Shown here piece by piece: positions 18,073 through 26,240 of a stretch of 64,000 bases of DNA. The notes beneath the pieces were generated by a model. That model was not told where the DNA came from. It ran no database searches and worked only from the letters and a program-made list of their open reading frames with translations. The stretch lies in the NCBI GenBank assembly GCA_025057755.1, contig JANWVC010000029.1, positions 16,196-80,195 on the forward strand, read 5' to 3'. Position 1 is the stretch's first letter; every line of letters begins with the position of its first letter. The position numbers and the translations under genes were made by a program. The stretch comes from Limisphaera sp. GTDB lineage: Bacteria; Verrucomicrobiota; Verrucomicrobiia; Limisphaerales; Limisphaeraceae.

Positions 18073-19377
18073 TCACCGATCACATTCGCCCATAACGAAA
18101 TCCAACGACCCTAAGATCGCGGTCGTGTCGCTGAGCAAGTGGCCCGGCAACAACCGCGGCAGGATGCTTAAATTGCAGAATGAGGGCGAGCGGATTTTGA
18201 GCCGCCACGGCGTACCGCCCCCTCGACTGTGAATGTAAAAGCCTAATTCGCCCTTCGGATTCTCGTGACCAAAATAGACCTCGCCGGGCGGACAGTTGAT
18301 ACCCTGCGTCACCAGCATGAACTGATGAATCAGCTCCTCCATGGAAGTCAGAACCTTGTGTTTGGGCGGCAGTACAATCTTGCCGTCGTCCACACAGATT
18401 GGTTCACCACCGGCGTTATCTGGTCCACCCGGCATCCGATCCAAGCATTGACGGATGATCCGTGCACTTTGCCGCATTTCCTCCATCCGCACCAAATAAC
18501 GGTCATAACAATCCCCCACCGAACCCACGGGGACATCGAACTCCAGCTCGGCATAGCACAAATATGGGTGCGCTTTTCGCAAATCATGTGCCACGCCACT
18601 GCCCCGCAAATTGGGACCGGTCAATCCGTAAGCCACCGCCATCTCGGGCGGGATGACCCCCAAGCCCTGCGTGCGGTCCACCCAGATCCGATTGCGCGTC
18701 AAAAGTGTTTCTACTTCATCCACTGCCCGCAGGAGTTCATCCACAAATCGTCCTACAGCGTCGCACCAACCGGGTGGAGTATCGCGGGACAAACCGCCGA
18801 TGCGCGTGTAGCTGGTGGTGAAACGGGCACCGGTCAAAGCTTCACAAAGGTTGTAGATTTTTTCCCGTTCGGTGAATGTGTGCAAGAAGACTGTTACCGC
18901 CCCCACATCCATTGCGAAACTGCCCAGCCCCAACAGATGAGCCGAGATGCGTGCCAGCTCGGCGCAAATCACGCGGATGTATTGGCATCGCGGCGGTAAC
19001 CGATCGTGAATGCCCAAAAGCTTTTCCACCGCCAGCGCATAAGCGACGTTGTTGGCCAGAGGCGCCAGATAATCCAACCGGTCGGTATAGGGGATAAACT
19101 GCGTCCAAGTCATGTTCTCGGCGATCTTTTCATCGCCGCGATGCAGGTAACCAATGTCCGGCGTGGCTTTGGTGATCACCTCACCGTCCAGTTCTAGCAC
19201 GATGCGTAACACGCCGTGTGTGGACGGGTGTGAAGGCCCCATGTTTAGCACCATGGGTTCGCCCGCGATTTCCTCCCATGGCTCCTGATCAACAGCCGCA
19301 GGCGGCGCCACATCAGGCTGCGCCGTTTGGACGCGAGCGCCCGCGTCACCGAACTCAAAAACTTGCCTGGTGCTCAT
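18073..19377 (-). CDS. nuoD: NADH-quinone oxidoreductase subunit D
   Basis: Quinone-site subunit of complex I, related to hydrogenase large subunits. Strong matches are LNMGPSHPSTHGVLR, PDIGYLHRGDEKIAE, YTDRLDYLAP and the C-terminal LGSLDFVMGECDR. The 434-residue length is typical apart from a 35-residue Ala/Pro-rich N-terminal extension. It starts 57 bases after nuoC. Confidence 0.96.
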   Translation of the reverse strand: MSTRQVFEFGDAGARVQTAQPDVAPPAAVDQEPWEEIAGEPMVLNMGPSHPSTHGVLRIVLELDGEVITKATPDIGYLHRGDEKIAENMTWTQFIPYTDRLDYLAPLANNVAYALAVEKLLGIHDRLPPRCQYIRVICAELARISAHLLGLGSFAMDVGAVTVFLHTFTEREKIYNLCEALTGARFTTSYTRIGGLSRDTPPGWCDAVGRFVDELLRAVDEVETLLTRNRIWVDRTQGLGVIPPEMAVAYGLTGPNLRGSGVAHDLRKAHPYLCYAELEFDVPVGSVGDCYDRYLVRMEEMRQSARIIRQCLDRMPGGPDNAGGEPICVDDGKIVLPPKHKVLTSMEELIHQFMLVTQGINCPPGEVYFGHENPKGELGFYIHSRGGGTPWRLKIRSPSFCNLSILPRLLPGHLLSDTTAILGSLDFVMGECDR

Positions 19378-19434
19378 GCACGTTCTTCCCCCATGCCCCC
19401 CGGCGGTTCGCCTCCTGCCGCGGGTATCACCCCA

Positions 19435-20019
19435 CTAATCTCCCGGGCCTCCGGGTTTGGCTCGGGGCTCGCGATGAATCGCGTCGGGAGCGCCCGAAGC
19501 TGTGACAAAAGGTCCGCCCTCAAGCGGCGCGACTTCGGTGAAAGCCACGCCCGGAACTTCGCTCGGCAATCCTCCCAAGGGGAAATCTTTCCGCAACGGA
19601 TAATATGGATAACCTTCCCACATGAGAATGCGCCGCAGATCAGGGTGACCCCGGAAACGGATGCCCATCATGTCGTAAACTTCGCGTTCGTGCCAATCCG
19701 CGGCGGGCCACACACCCGTGACCGTGGGCAGTTCAGATCGTTCCTCGGGCACGCAGGTTTTCAAGCGCAACATGTGCTGATGCCGGAGGGAGTAAAGGTG
19801 GTAAACAATCAACCAGCGGGGTGACCGGTCGAAGTTGTCCACGCCGGTAATGTCCAACAACAGGTCAAACTCCCCAACATCGCGTGCCACCTGACAAACC
19901 TCGGCAATGCGTTCGGGATCTGAAAGCTCCAAGCTGATCTCGCCGCGGAACTCCGAAGGCGGACCCAGTATATCTGCGAAGCGCTCTTGCAACTGCAGCG
20001 CCAGTTCGCGAGCCGTCAT
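19435..20019 (-). CDS. nuoC: NADH-quinone oxidoreductase subunit C
   Basis: 30-kDa-type subunit of the hydrophilic arm (194 residues). Conserved parts are [37 protein letters not shown] and [11 protein letters not shown]. The ATG at 20019 overlaps the nuoB stop by ATGA and is the only ATG near the family start; the frame stays open upstream but overlaps nuoB. The C-terminal 35 residues after the conserved core are Pro/Gly-rich. Confidence 0.95.
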   Translation of the reverse strand: MTARELALQLQERFADILGPPSEFRGEISLELSDPERIAEVCQVARDVGEFDLLLDITGVDNFDRSPRWLIVYHLYSLRHQHMLRLKTCVPEERSELPTVTGVWPAADWHEREVYDMMGIRFRGHPDLRRILMWEGYPYYPLRKDFPLGGLPSEVPGVAFTEVAPLEGGPFVTASGAPDAIHREPRAKPGGPGD

Positions 20020-20573
20020 GGACGTAACTCCATTTGTAGAGCCGGTGGCCGCACCGGCACCGCCGGGCCCGGCCGCTTCAGCGTCTGCAAAACGGGTTCT
20101 CTCCTCACCTTGGCTTGTAGCTTTAAAAGAGCATCCAAAAGAGCCTCGGGCCGCGGAGGGCAACCCGCCACGTACACGTCCACCGGCAGGATCCGGTCCA
20201 CACCCTGCAAAACAGCGTAACTCCGGTACATACCGCCGGTGGAGGCACAGGCACCCATGGCGATTACCCACTTCGGTTCAGCCATTTGCTCATACAGCCG
20301 TCGCACCACGAGAGCCATTTTGTACGTGACCGTGCCGGACACGATCATGACGTCAGACTGCCTGGGACTGAACCGCATGACCTCAGCGCCAAAACGTGCG
20401 ATGTCAAACCGGCTGGCGCCGGTAGCCATCAATTCTATGGCGCAACAAGCCAAGCCCATCGGCATGGGCCAGAGCGAATACTGCCGAAACCAGTTCAATG
20501 CGGCTTCCAGGCGCGTGATCACTACGTCGCCCTCCACCTTCGAGTTGTATCCGATTTCTGTAGTCGTTTGCAT
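20016..20573 (-). CDS. nuoB: NADH-quinone oxidoreductase subunit B
   Basis: Carries cluster N2, the last iron-sulfur centre before quinone. The adjacent-cysteine motif is in [11 protein letters not shown]. Other ligands are in [12 protein letters not shown] and [14 protein letters not shown]. The ATG at 20573 ([12 protein letters not shown]) gives 185 residues. A GTG three codons earlier, at 20582, sits three to four bases after AGGGAG and is an alternative. It is the first gene of this complex I cluster; nuoA, which normally precedes it, is not within 900 bases upstream. Confidence 0.95.
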   Translation of the reverse strand: MQTTTEIGYNSKVEGDVVITRLEAALNWFRQYSLWPMPMGLACCAIELMATGASRFDIARFGAEVMRFSPRQSDVMIVSGTVTYKMALVVRRLYEQMAEPKWVIAMGACASTGGMYRSYAVLQGVDRILPVDVYVAGCPPRPEALLDALLKLQAKVRREPVLQTLKRPGPAVPVRPPALQMELRP

Positions 20574-21484
20574 CGGAGACACCCGCTCCCTAAAAACCGC
20601 GTAAAACTAGTGGACCTTGGCCCGGCCTGCAAGCCAATCCCACCAGCTGCGCCGCCACCCCTTGCACAAACCATTGCCGAAGCACAAACGCGGGGCCGAA
20701 TCCGTCAGACCTCCCGTTCCTGCCCCCGCCGGTACCGCGGGCTGGGGTTTTACGCGGACTTACCCCTGCCCAGTTGCCAACCCAAGCCTCGCCGAGCCGC
20801 CGGCGGCGGGCGATGAGTCCCCTCGCATGCCACGATCAGTTTTTCGCAGCGTCTTGCCCCATCATCCCGACCCAGGCTCGAGGGTTTGGGACAAGAGGAC
20901 AACAAGAGCATGCCACGACACGCAGGGATCAGGCTCAGTCCCTCGCATTACGGACCAGACAAAGCGTGCAGCAACAGGATGGCAAAACCACTCTGCTTTC
21001 CGTGGGCCAGCTCTATTTCGTGCACCCTGCCGGGCTCGAAGCTTGCTACCCCAACACCCTGCGGATCACAAGCCGCGGCGCGGAACGTGAGCGGTCTCAA
21101 TGGCACCGAGGCCGGTGCCGAGGTTGGGGGCGACTTATCCCCATGGCTGCTTCCTGCTCCCATCTGCGATCGTCGCCGCAAGCCACGACTCAAAGCAGGG
21201 CAGAAAAGAGCCCCGGCCACGCGCGCTGAAGGACAACCCAGCACGCCTCCACATTGATTGCCTCTCACCGATGCATCTGCCACGATTGGATCCTCCGCAT
21301 GCCGATTGCTCGACACGACTGGTTCCCGCTATCGGTAGTCGCCGCATGGTCGCGGGCAATAAATAGCCAACCGCCGGCTCGTGAGCGCGGTTCGGATCCG
21401 GCAACCGACCGTGCGCAGGCCCTTTACAGCGTGGCAGTTGACAAGTTTGCCGCGGCGGCTCCCCTTGGTGGGCGCCGAGCTGGT
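20574..21484. other. Intergenic stretch upstream of nuoB, no gene recognised
   Basis: About 0.9 kb between nuoB and the Fur-type gene, both on the minus strand. I looked in all frames for nuoA, whose short three-helix product should be easy to spot, and did not find it. The open frames give Arg/Pro/Ser-rich translations without motifs. The nuo promoter should lie at the left end, but no confident -35/-10 pair is visible. Confidence 0.55.
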
Positions 21485-22105
21485 TTAAAGCCGATTGCCA
21501 GAAGAGCGGGCCGTGGGAACGCCCGGCGCATGATCGCTCTTGGCGGCGCGCGCAGACGCCGGGAAACAAAGTTGGTGGTTCGAGGCCCGATCGTCTGGTT
21601 TGGAGGTCAACCTTCGCCGGCGCGGTTGCACGGCGGCGAGTTTACAGGGGCAGACCGCCTGTTCTTGAGCAGAGGCGCAGAGGGCACACAAACCGTGTAA
21701 GGCTACGTCGAAAGGACCAGCGCCGAATCCTGCGCGGTTGATTTGATCCTGAAGCGCCTCGGTCAGGACAGGTTCGGCCGACACAGGCTGGATGGCTCCA
21801 CAACAACGGCATATCAAAAACACTTGGGGCTCCTGCCACAGGTTGAGCATGCAGAAGCTCGTTCGGGGAGGCATCCCGACCGAACGAATCACTCGAGCTG
21901 CTTGCAGAAGCATAACGGTTCGATACACGGTACTGCTGTTCCACCGGCCTCGCAGCGTATCTGCCGCCAAGAGATTGGCTAACGCTATGGGGCGGTCTTG
22001 TCGGGCCAAAAACTCCAACACCGCCCGGCGCACCGGGGTCAGACGTATCCGCAGCCGGGCACAAGTCTCCAAGGCCAGGCCAAGACGATCCGCGACCTTG
22101 CTCAC
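21485..22105 (-). CDS. Fur-family transcriptional regulator (possibly Zur-like)
   Basis: A winged-helix metalloregulator of the Fur family (206 residues). LRIRLTPVRRAVLEFLA and STVYRTVMLLQAARVI are the DNA-binding domain, and CRCCG with a later CALC form the structural zinc site of the dimerisation domain. The His-rich segment that normally precedes the first CxxC is replaced here by LWQEPQVFLI with no histidine, so the sensing site is atypical. A 45-residue Arg/Ser-rich tail follows the core. The GTG at 22105 overlaps the stop of the upstream gene as GTGA. The ORF stays open to 22279 but has no other usable ATG. It is the last gene of the choice-of-anchor M operon, so it probably regulates that operon. 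The metal is inference. Confidence 0.85.
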   Translation of the reverse strand: MSKVADRLGLALETCARLRIRLTPVRRAVLEFLARQDRPIALANLLAADTLRGRWNSSTVYRTVMLLQAARVIRSVGMPPRTSFCMLNLWQEPQVFLICRCCGAIQPVSAEPVLTEALQDQINRAGFGAGPFDVALHGLCALCASAQEQAVCPCKLAAVQPRRRRLTSKPDDRASNHQLCFPASARAAKSDHAPGVPTARSSGNRL

Positions 22106-23184
22106 GGCATCAAGAGGCGAATCCGAAGGCGGTAAAATCGGCTCGAGGCCCCGTCGGAAACCGGCCGCGGATCTTGGACAATGACCTCCTCCAACATGTC
22201 CGCCTGCACGGTTTGGACGTTGCCATTCAGCCGCAAGCCCACCGGTTGCTGCACGTCCTCCGACACTTCGACCCACCACTCGAGGTCGGAGGCTTGCAAG
22301 GAGCGCCAGTACCGCAAAGCGCCGTAGGACACACGATCACGCACGACCTTCAAGGCCTGCGGTAACCGGGCTCGCATGGAGACGTGGGGATCCAAGCCGA
22401 AACCATACTCAAAGATATTGGGGATCCCGTCGCCATCTGGATCAGCCCCCGGGCCGATCAAGTCTGATTCGCAGGCACAGGGCCAATGATTGGTGACCCA
22501 ACGTTCGAACGGACGGAGCGGGAGGACGTGAACCGTAAAAGGGGTGACCGGCGTCCGAATGAGCTGGCTCCGATCCGCAAGTCGGCCTTCAGCTTGAAAA
22601 AGCAGCCGATAAGTTCCGCTGGCGGTAAAGCCCCAGTTCAAATGCAAATGGCCGCCAGCGGGCAACAAGACCCGATCGCTTCCGTCGACCCCGTCCCGCG
22701 TGTCCATCCAAACCAACAACCGGCCGCCAGCCTCCGCCTGCCATAACAAAAACTGGCCTGGGCCTTCCACTCCCTTCAGACGCACCGTCAGTGGTTCGGG
22801 AAAGTGCTCAGTTTCCAAGTCTTCAGCGGCAAGTCCCACATACGGAACCTCAGGGTAGGGATTCTGCGGCAAAATCCAGATCGGGTCGCCCTCGCGACCA
22901 AGCGTTGTCCCAGCCGGCAAGCGGAATTGCATCCACTCCGGACAGACTACAGCGCACTCGTTGCTGGCGAAAATGCCACCCCCGGTGCCTCGGCTCGACG
23001 CCACCAGGCCGAGCGTTTCGTCAATCCGGTTCCATTGCACGAACAACAAATCGACATGCTCCCGCGTGAAATATGCACACACAGCATGCAAGCCGATCGT
23101 GCTCCCCATTAGAATCCCCAGCCAGCGCAAGAATCGTGCGCCAAACCAGCGGCAAGAGGAGGTCCACCACTTAGAGGTCCTCAT
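22102..23184 (-). CDS. Choice-of-anchor M domain surface protein with membrane anchor
   Basis: Exported protein of 360 residues, starting at the ATG of an ATGA overlap with the gene before it. A basic N-terminus and hydrophobic segment (about 15-38) form a signal anchor. The middle aligns with the neighbouring paralogue: IWILPQNPYPEVPYVGL, EGPGQFLLW and HLHLNWGFTASGTYRL are the hallmarks of the choice-of-anchor M domain (TIGR03769, from memory). It then has a calcium-type motif DPDGDGIPNIFEYGFGLDP near residue 265 and ends in a module finishing SRFYRLRIRLLMP. It has no PEP-CTERM tail. An extra Cys pair (ECAVVC) lies in the domain. In Actinobacteria related domains accompany metal ABC transporters; none is seen here. 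Function unknown. Confidence 0.78.
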   Translation of the reverse strand: MRTSKWWTSSCRWFGARFLRWLGILMGSTIGLHAVCAYFTREHVDLLFVQWNRIDETLGLVASSRGTGGGIFASNECAVVCPEWMQFRLPAGTTLGREGDPIWILPQNPYPEVPYVGLAAEDLETEHFPEPLTVRLKGVEGPGQFLLWQAEAGGRLLVWMDTRDGVDGSDRVLLPAGGHLHLNWGFTASGTYRLLFQAEGRLADRSQLIRTPVTPFTVHVLPLRPFERWVTNHWPCACESDLIGPGADPDGDGIPNIFEYGFGLDPHVSMRARLPQALKVVRDRVSYGALRYWRSLQASDLEWWVEVSEDVQQPVGLRLNGNVQTVQADMLEEVIVQDPRPVSDGASSRFYRLRIRLLMP

Positions 23185-24059
23185 AAAGGCCCCTCCATAC
23201 AAGTTGGCCGCGGCCCAATTTGAATCCCAGCGGATTGGATCGGGTGGAGTCGGGTCACGCTTCCCTGCGTCCCCAGACAACGCCCATTGTCCGGGCCCGC
23301 TGCCGCGCGGTTACGCAACCAAAACCACAGCGCCGCGCCAACGCTCAGCAACGCAGCTAAACCCGGCTCAGGCACAGGCGCCACCTCGAATCGGAAGGCC
23401 ACAGGCGCGCTTGCAAGGAAGCCACCCCCTGCTGCCAAGGTGCCCGAAGCAACAAAGCTCAATTGATATGATCCCGGCGCAGTAAAAGCCCAATGAGCGT
23501 GACGATGCTGCCCTGCTGTCAACGGAATCCGATCGTTGCCGTCGACGCCATCGCCCGAGTTCATGAATAGCTGCGGTGTCCCAAAGGGGTCGGTCTCGTA
23601 TAACGCAAACTGACCCGGTCCCTGTACGGACTCCAAAGTCAACATGACTTGATCTCCGGTAAAAACGCCCGTGCCGAGCTCTTCCGCCCCCAATCCCAAG
23701 AACAGCAGATTCGGATCGTGATTCTGGGGCAGAATCCAGACGGGACTGCCCGCTGATCCCAAAAAGCTCCAGACTGCACCAGTCGGGACCGTGTTGCTGG
23801 CGGCGATTACGTCCACACTCAGCACAACCTCCTCGGGCTCAAATTTACCCAAACTGCCGTGATGAATGTGTAACTCCCAGACTCCATTTTGATAATTGAC
23901 ACCCAAATCCGCGTGGCCATGCCAAAGCCACGTCTGGCCGGACAACGACACTGCCGCGAGCAATCCCGCAGCGCTCGTCAGGAGCACACTTTGCGACCGC
24001 CGAGCATGCCGGGCGGCCCGGAGCAAGATCCCATGCATAACTGTCTGCGTTTGTGTCAT
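23181..24059 (-). CDS. PEP-CTERM choice-of-anchor M domain protein
   Basis: Secreted protein of 292 residues with a signal peptide (about 1-41, ending LSLSGQ). The choice-of-anchor M domain spans about 45-225: a His-rich start (WLWHGHADLG and WELHIHHG), VWILPQNHDPNLLFLGLG, VQGPGQFALYE and HRHAHWAFTAPGSYQLSF. Residues 229-251 are a PEP-CTERM sorting signal: VPEPG, a hydrophobic helix and RNR. Such signals are normally the very C-terminus and are cut by an exosortase, but here 41 more residues follow before the stop. The stop overlaps the next gene by ATGA, so the frame seems maintained. The many histidines and the Fur-type gene in the operon suggest metal binding; this is inference. Confidence 0.82.
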   Translation of the reverse strand: MTQTQTVMHGILLRAARHARRSQSVLLTSAAGLLAAVSLSGQTWLWHGHADLGVNYQNGVWELHIHHGSLGKFEPEEVVLSVDVIAASNTVPTGAVWSFLGSAGSPVWILPQNHDPNLLFLGLGAEELGTGVFTGDQVMLTLESVQGPGQFALYETDPFGTPQLFMNSGDGVDGNDRIPLTAGQHRHAHWAFTAPGSYQLSFVASGTLAAGGGFLASAPVAFRFEVAPVPEPGLAALLSVGAALWFWLRNRAAAGPDNGRCLGTQGSVTRLHPIQSAGIQIGPRPTCMEGPL

Positions 24060-24101
24060 AACCTTACCTGCGATGATTTTGTGGGCGCCACCCGACCCAG
24101 C

Positions 24102-24782
24102 TTATCGCGGAGGCCGGGCTGGGTTATCGCCGGCCTCCAAGCGCGCCCGGAGCTTGGTGGCGGCGATTGCTTCAACGTGAGCATCTGCAAAGAGATAATT
24201 TGCGGAGCCTTCATGACGATCGGGCTGAATATCAGCCAGCACAGCCGGCCAACCCTGATCCCATCGCCGCGAATGGGCATGGTCGTTAAGCACGTGCGCG
24301 CCGGCCCCGTCCGCAATTTCCATGGCAGTCATCGTCTGGGCCGGCTTTGGGATGGTCTGCAACCGACGGCGGGATTCCAGCACACGGCCAAAAGGATCCA
24401 GAAGATCCACGAATACAAATTCATTCAAAACATAACTGGACGCTTGGTTGGACCGCCGGGCCGGCCCTTTCGGATCCGACGGGCAAATGCGAATCCGGTC
24501 CACACCCGCCAAGTAATCGGAGAGTTGAAAAATCCAGGACTCCTGGCTGCCCCTCCCGTGCGTGGTCGTGGGCAGCCAACCACCGTGATCATCGGCATAC
24601 AATTGCATCGCAATGCCGATCTGCCGCAAATGATTCATGCAAGCTGCCTGCCGACCACGCGCTGCAGCGCGACCCAGCGCGGGGAGCAACAGACCCACCA
24701 AAAGGGCAATGACGGCCAGGACTACGATAAGCTCAACCAATGTAAACCCCGACCGCCGGCCTATAGATCTTCCCTCAAACAT
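24102..24782 (-). CDS. Type II secretion-like pseudopilin (prepilin N-terminal methylation motif)
   Basis: Encodes 226 residues with the prepilin peptidase signal RRSGFTLVELIVVLAVIALLVGLLLPAL; cleavage is expected after the Gly before FTLVE. The C-terminal domain, with CMNHLRQIGIAMQLYADDHGG and NYLFADAHVEAI, is of the kind present in dozens of copies in Verrucomicrobiota and Planctomycetota. Such proteins are thought to form periplasmic pseudopili; individual roles are unknown. I chose the ATG at 24782 (MFEGRSIGRR). The ORF is open to 24845. It lies 42 bases before the PEP-CTERM gene and probably belongs to that operon. Confidence 0.85.
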   Translation of the reverse strand: MFEGRSIGRRSGFTLVELIVVLAVIALLVGLLLPALGRAAARGRQAACMNHLRQIGIAMQLYADDHGGWLPTTTHGRGSQESWIFQLSDYLAGVDRIRICPSDPKGPARRSNQASSYVLNEFVFVDLLDPFGRVLESRRRLQTIPKPAQTMTAMEIADGAGAHVLNDHAHSRRWDQGWPAVLADIQPDRHEGSANYLFADAHVEAIAATKLRARLEAGDNPARPPR

Positions 24783-24929
24783 ACAGCACGCTTTGCGTTT
24801 GTTCGCCTCACGGGCAAAGTCGGGACCGTAATGGGCCGGCCGCAAACACCGGCGGATGCAACCGCCGCGTCAGTCAATCAACAACCAGACCTAAACCCAC
24901 GCGGGAGGCGGTCTGCCATTCAAGTGGGA

Positions 24930-25256
24930 TCAGGGAAGAATTTCGGGCGGAGCCCGGCAGGGCGGAAGCTGGCAAGCGACCAAGCCTTGAGGCCGCTCGT
25001 ACACGGGAAATAACGAAGAGGCCACACCTCCCCCATATTCAACGCTCACATGGGAGAGTGCCAGCTCCACCTGACCGCCGGCCAAAAGTGTGGCAGCACA
25101 CGTGTGATCGGGTTGGTCTGCATCAGAGCAAACCTCATGGTGAAGCGCCCCAAACTGCGTCAAGGCCAACACCCAAAGGAACAGCGCCAACATACTGCCT
25201 GCGCCGCAGGTGCGCAGACTTCGCGCTTTCCGAATGGGTGCCTGCATGCAACTCAT
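24930..25256 (-). CDS. Small His/Cys-rich membrane or exported protein of unknown function
   Basis: Encodes 108 residues. A basic N-terminus is followed by one hydrophobic segment (about 20-38, MLALFLWVLALTQFGAL) that may be a signal peptide or anchor. Directly after it comes HHEVCSDADQPDHTC, a dense cluster of potential metal ligands. I recall similar short proteins with a His/Cys/Asp patch followed by CA-x-T-L and gene-end variability in Verrucomicrobiota, but no function. The ATG at 25256 is preferred; a TTG at 25280 and an ATG at 25247 are possible, and no ribosome binding site settles it. It is the first gene after the inverted-repeat operator at 25305-25325. The gap of 147 bases to the pseudopilin leaves operon membership open. 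Confidence 0.65.
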   Translation of the reverse strand: MSCMQAPIRKARSLRTCGAGSMLALFLWVLALTQFGALHHEVCSDADQPDHTCAATLLAGGQVELALSHVSVEYGGGVASSLFPVYERPQGLVACQLPPCRAPPEILP

Positions 25257-25293
25257 CACAGCAACACGAACCGACCACAATTTGGCTCAGTTG

Positions 25294-25323
25294 ACAATAG
25301 AGACTTTTGCAAGCTATTTGCAA
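25294..25323 (-). promoter_or_regulatory. Promoter of the choice-of-anchor M operon
   Basis: On the minus strand TTGCAA (25323-25318) and TATTGT (25299-25294) are 18 bases apart and would start transcription near 25287, about 30 bases before the ATG at 25256. The -35 lies inside the inverted repeat described separately. Confidence 0.5.
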
Positions 25324-25325
25324 AA
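25305..25325. promoter_or_regulatory. Inverted-repeat operator, Fur/Zur-box-like
   Basis: Perfect eight-base arms TTTTGCAA and TTGCAAAA with a five-base spacer (GCTAT), 21 bases in all. It covers the predicted -35 of the operon whose last gene is a Fur-family regulator. Length and symmetry fit operators of that family. Binding by that protein is inference. Confidence 0.65.
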
Positions 25326-26240
25326 TCCCCCATGCCAAACCATGGGCCAATGTCGCTTTTATCATCGACCGATCCAACCGGCAACTTGAGTCCGAGCCCA
25401 CTGAGAAGCACGGGCGCCAGCCCCCGTGAGCCCTTGTGCAAAGATTCAAGCCTTCCGTAGCGCACCAAAAGTCAAGGGGCCTCTTCTGCCGTGTCTGCCA
25501 AACGGGTGCAAATCAAGAGCGGGAGGTCGTCCTCCCCCTCCACCTCATGGTCTGAGTGCTCGATAATGCAGAACTACAGGCACGGGAGTCGGTCTGGTGG
25601 GTGATTTTAGGACATGGGCGGCGGGGAGGCATCGTCCTGGCAGCAGCGTCTGAGCGGAGACAACCTCCGCAAACTGTAACCTCTGCGGGGAGATAATGCT
25701 TTCGGGAAGTGGGACAACCACCAAGAGCCATATGCCCCACCCAGCCCTTGCACTCTGGGCCCCACGGTCCAACCTAAGCTTCACGGATTGGGATGTAGGA
25801 AATAGCTAACCAGCGTAAAGGCATGCCTGATTCGTGGCTGATCGTCCTTTGGAGCTGCATCCCGAGCGCACCCCCGTCGGTGCGCGTCCCGGTTTGTTCT
25901 GTCGGTTCATCCTGAAGTGCCGTGGCGGGGGGACTACCGACTATCAGCATCCCGATATCTATTTGGTCCGAGCCCCCCAGACGGGCTTAGGTGCCGGGGA
26001 TTGAATGCACAATGCAAATCGTTTCGTTTGCTTGCCCGAGTCGGGGCTGGCGTCTGCAGCGGGAATCTGGTATAGTGGTTGTCATTCAAAGGCTAATGAA
26101 GTTCTTTTGAAGGTTGAGGGCACAACTTGACCGATCGGTTCCTCTCCTCAATAGATTGTGCTCCGACAACAACCGGACCCCACTCTGTTGTGGCTTTGCG
26201 CTTTACGGATGGGGTTAGCTCTGATTCGCTGAAGCAGCGC
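25326..26240. other. Intergenic region before smc, with a possible structured RNA
   Basis: No gene is recognised in about 0.9 kb. GCGCACC (25866-25872) and GGTGCGC (25879-25885) make a perfect hairpin, and GGGGGG near 25930 can pair with CCCCCC near 25975. The segment of about 25840-26000 could therefore be a folded transcript, but it matches no RNA family I know. The right end holds the smc promoter and its leader of about 160 bases. Confidence 0.4.
26068..26076 (+). promoter_or_regulatory. Extended -10 promoter upstream of smc
   Basis: TGGTATAGT gives an extended -10 element with TATAGT at 26071-26076. No good -35 is seen at the right distance. It would give a leader of about 160 bases before the smc ATG. 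Confidence 0.45.
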
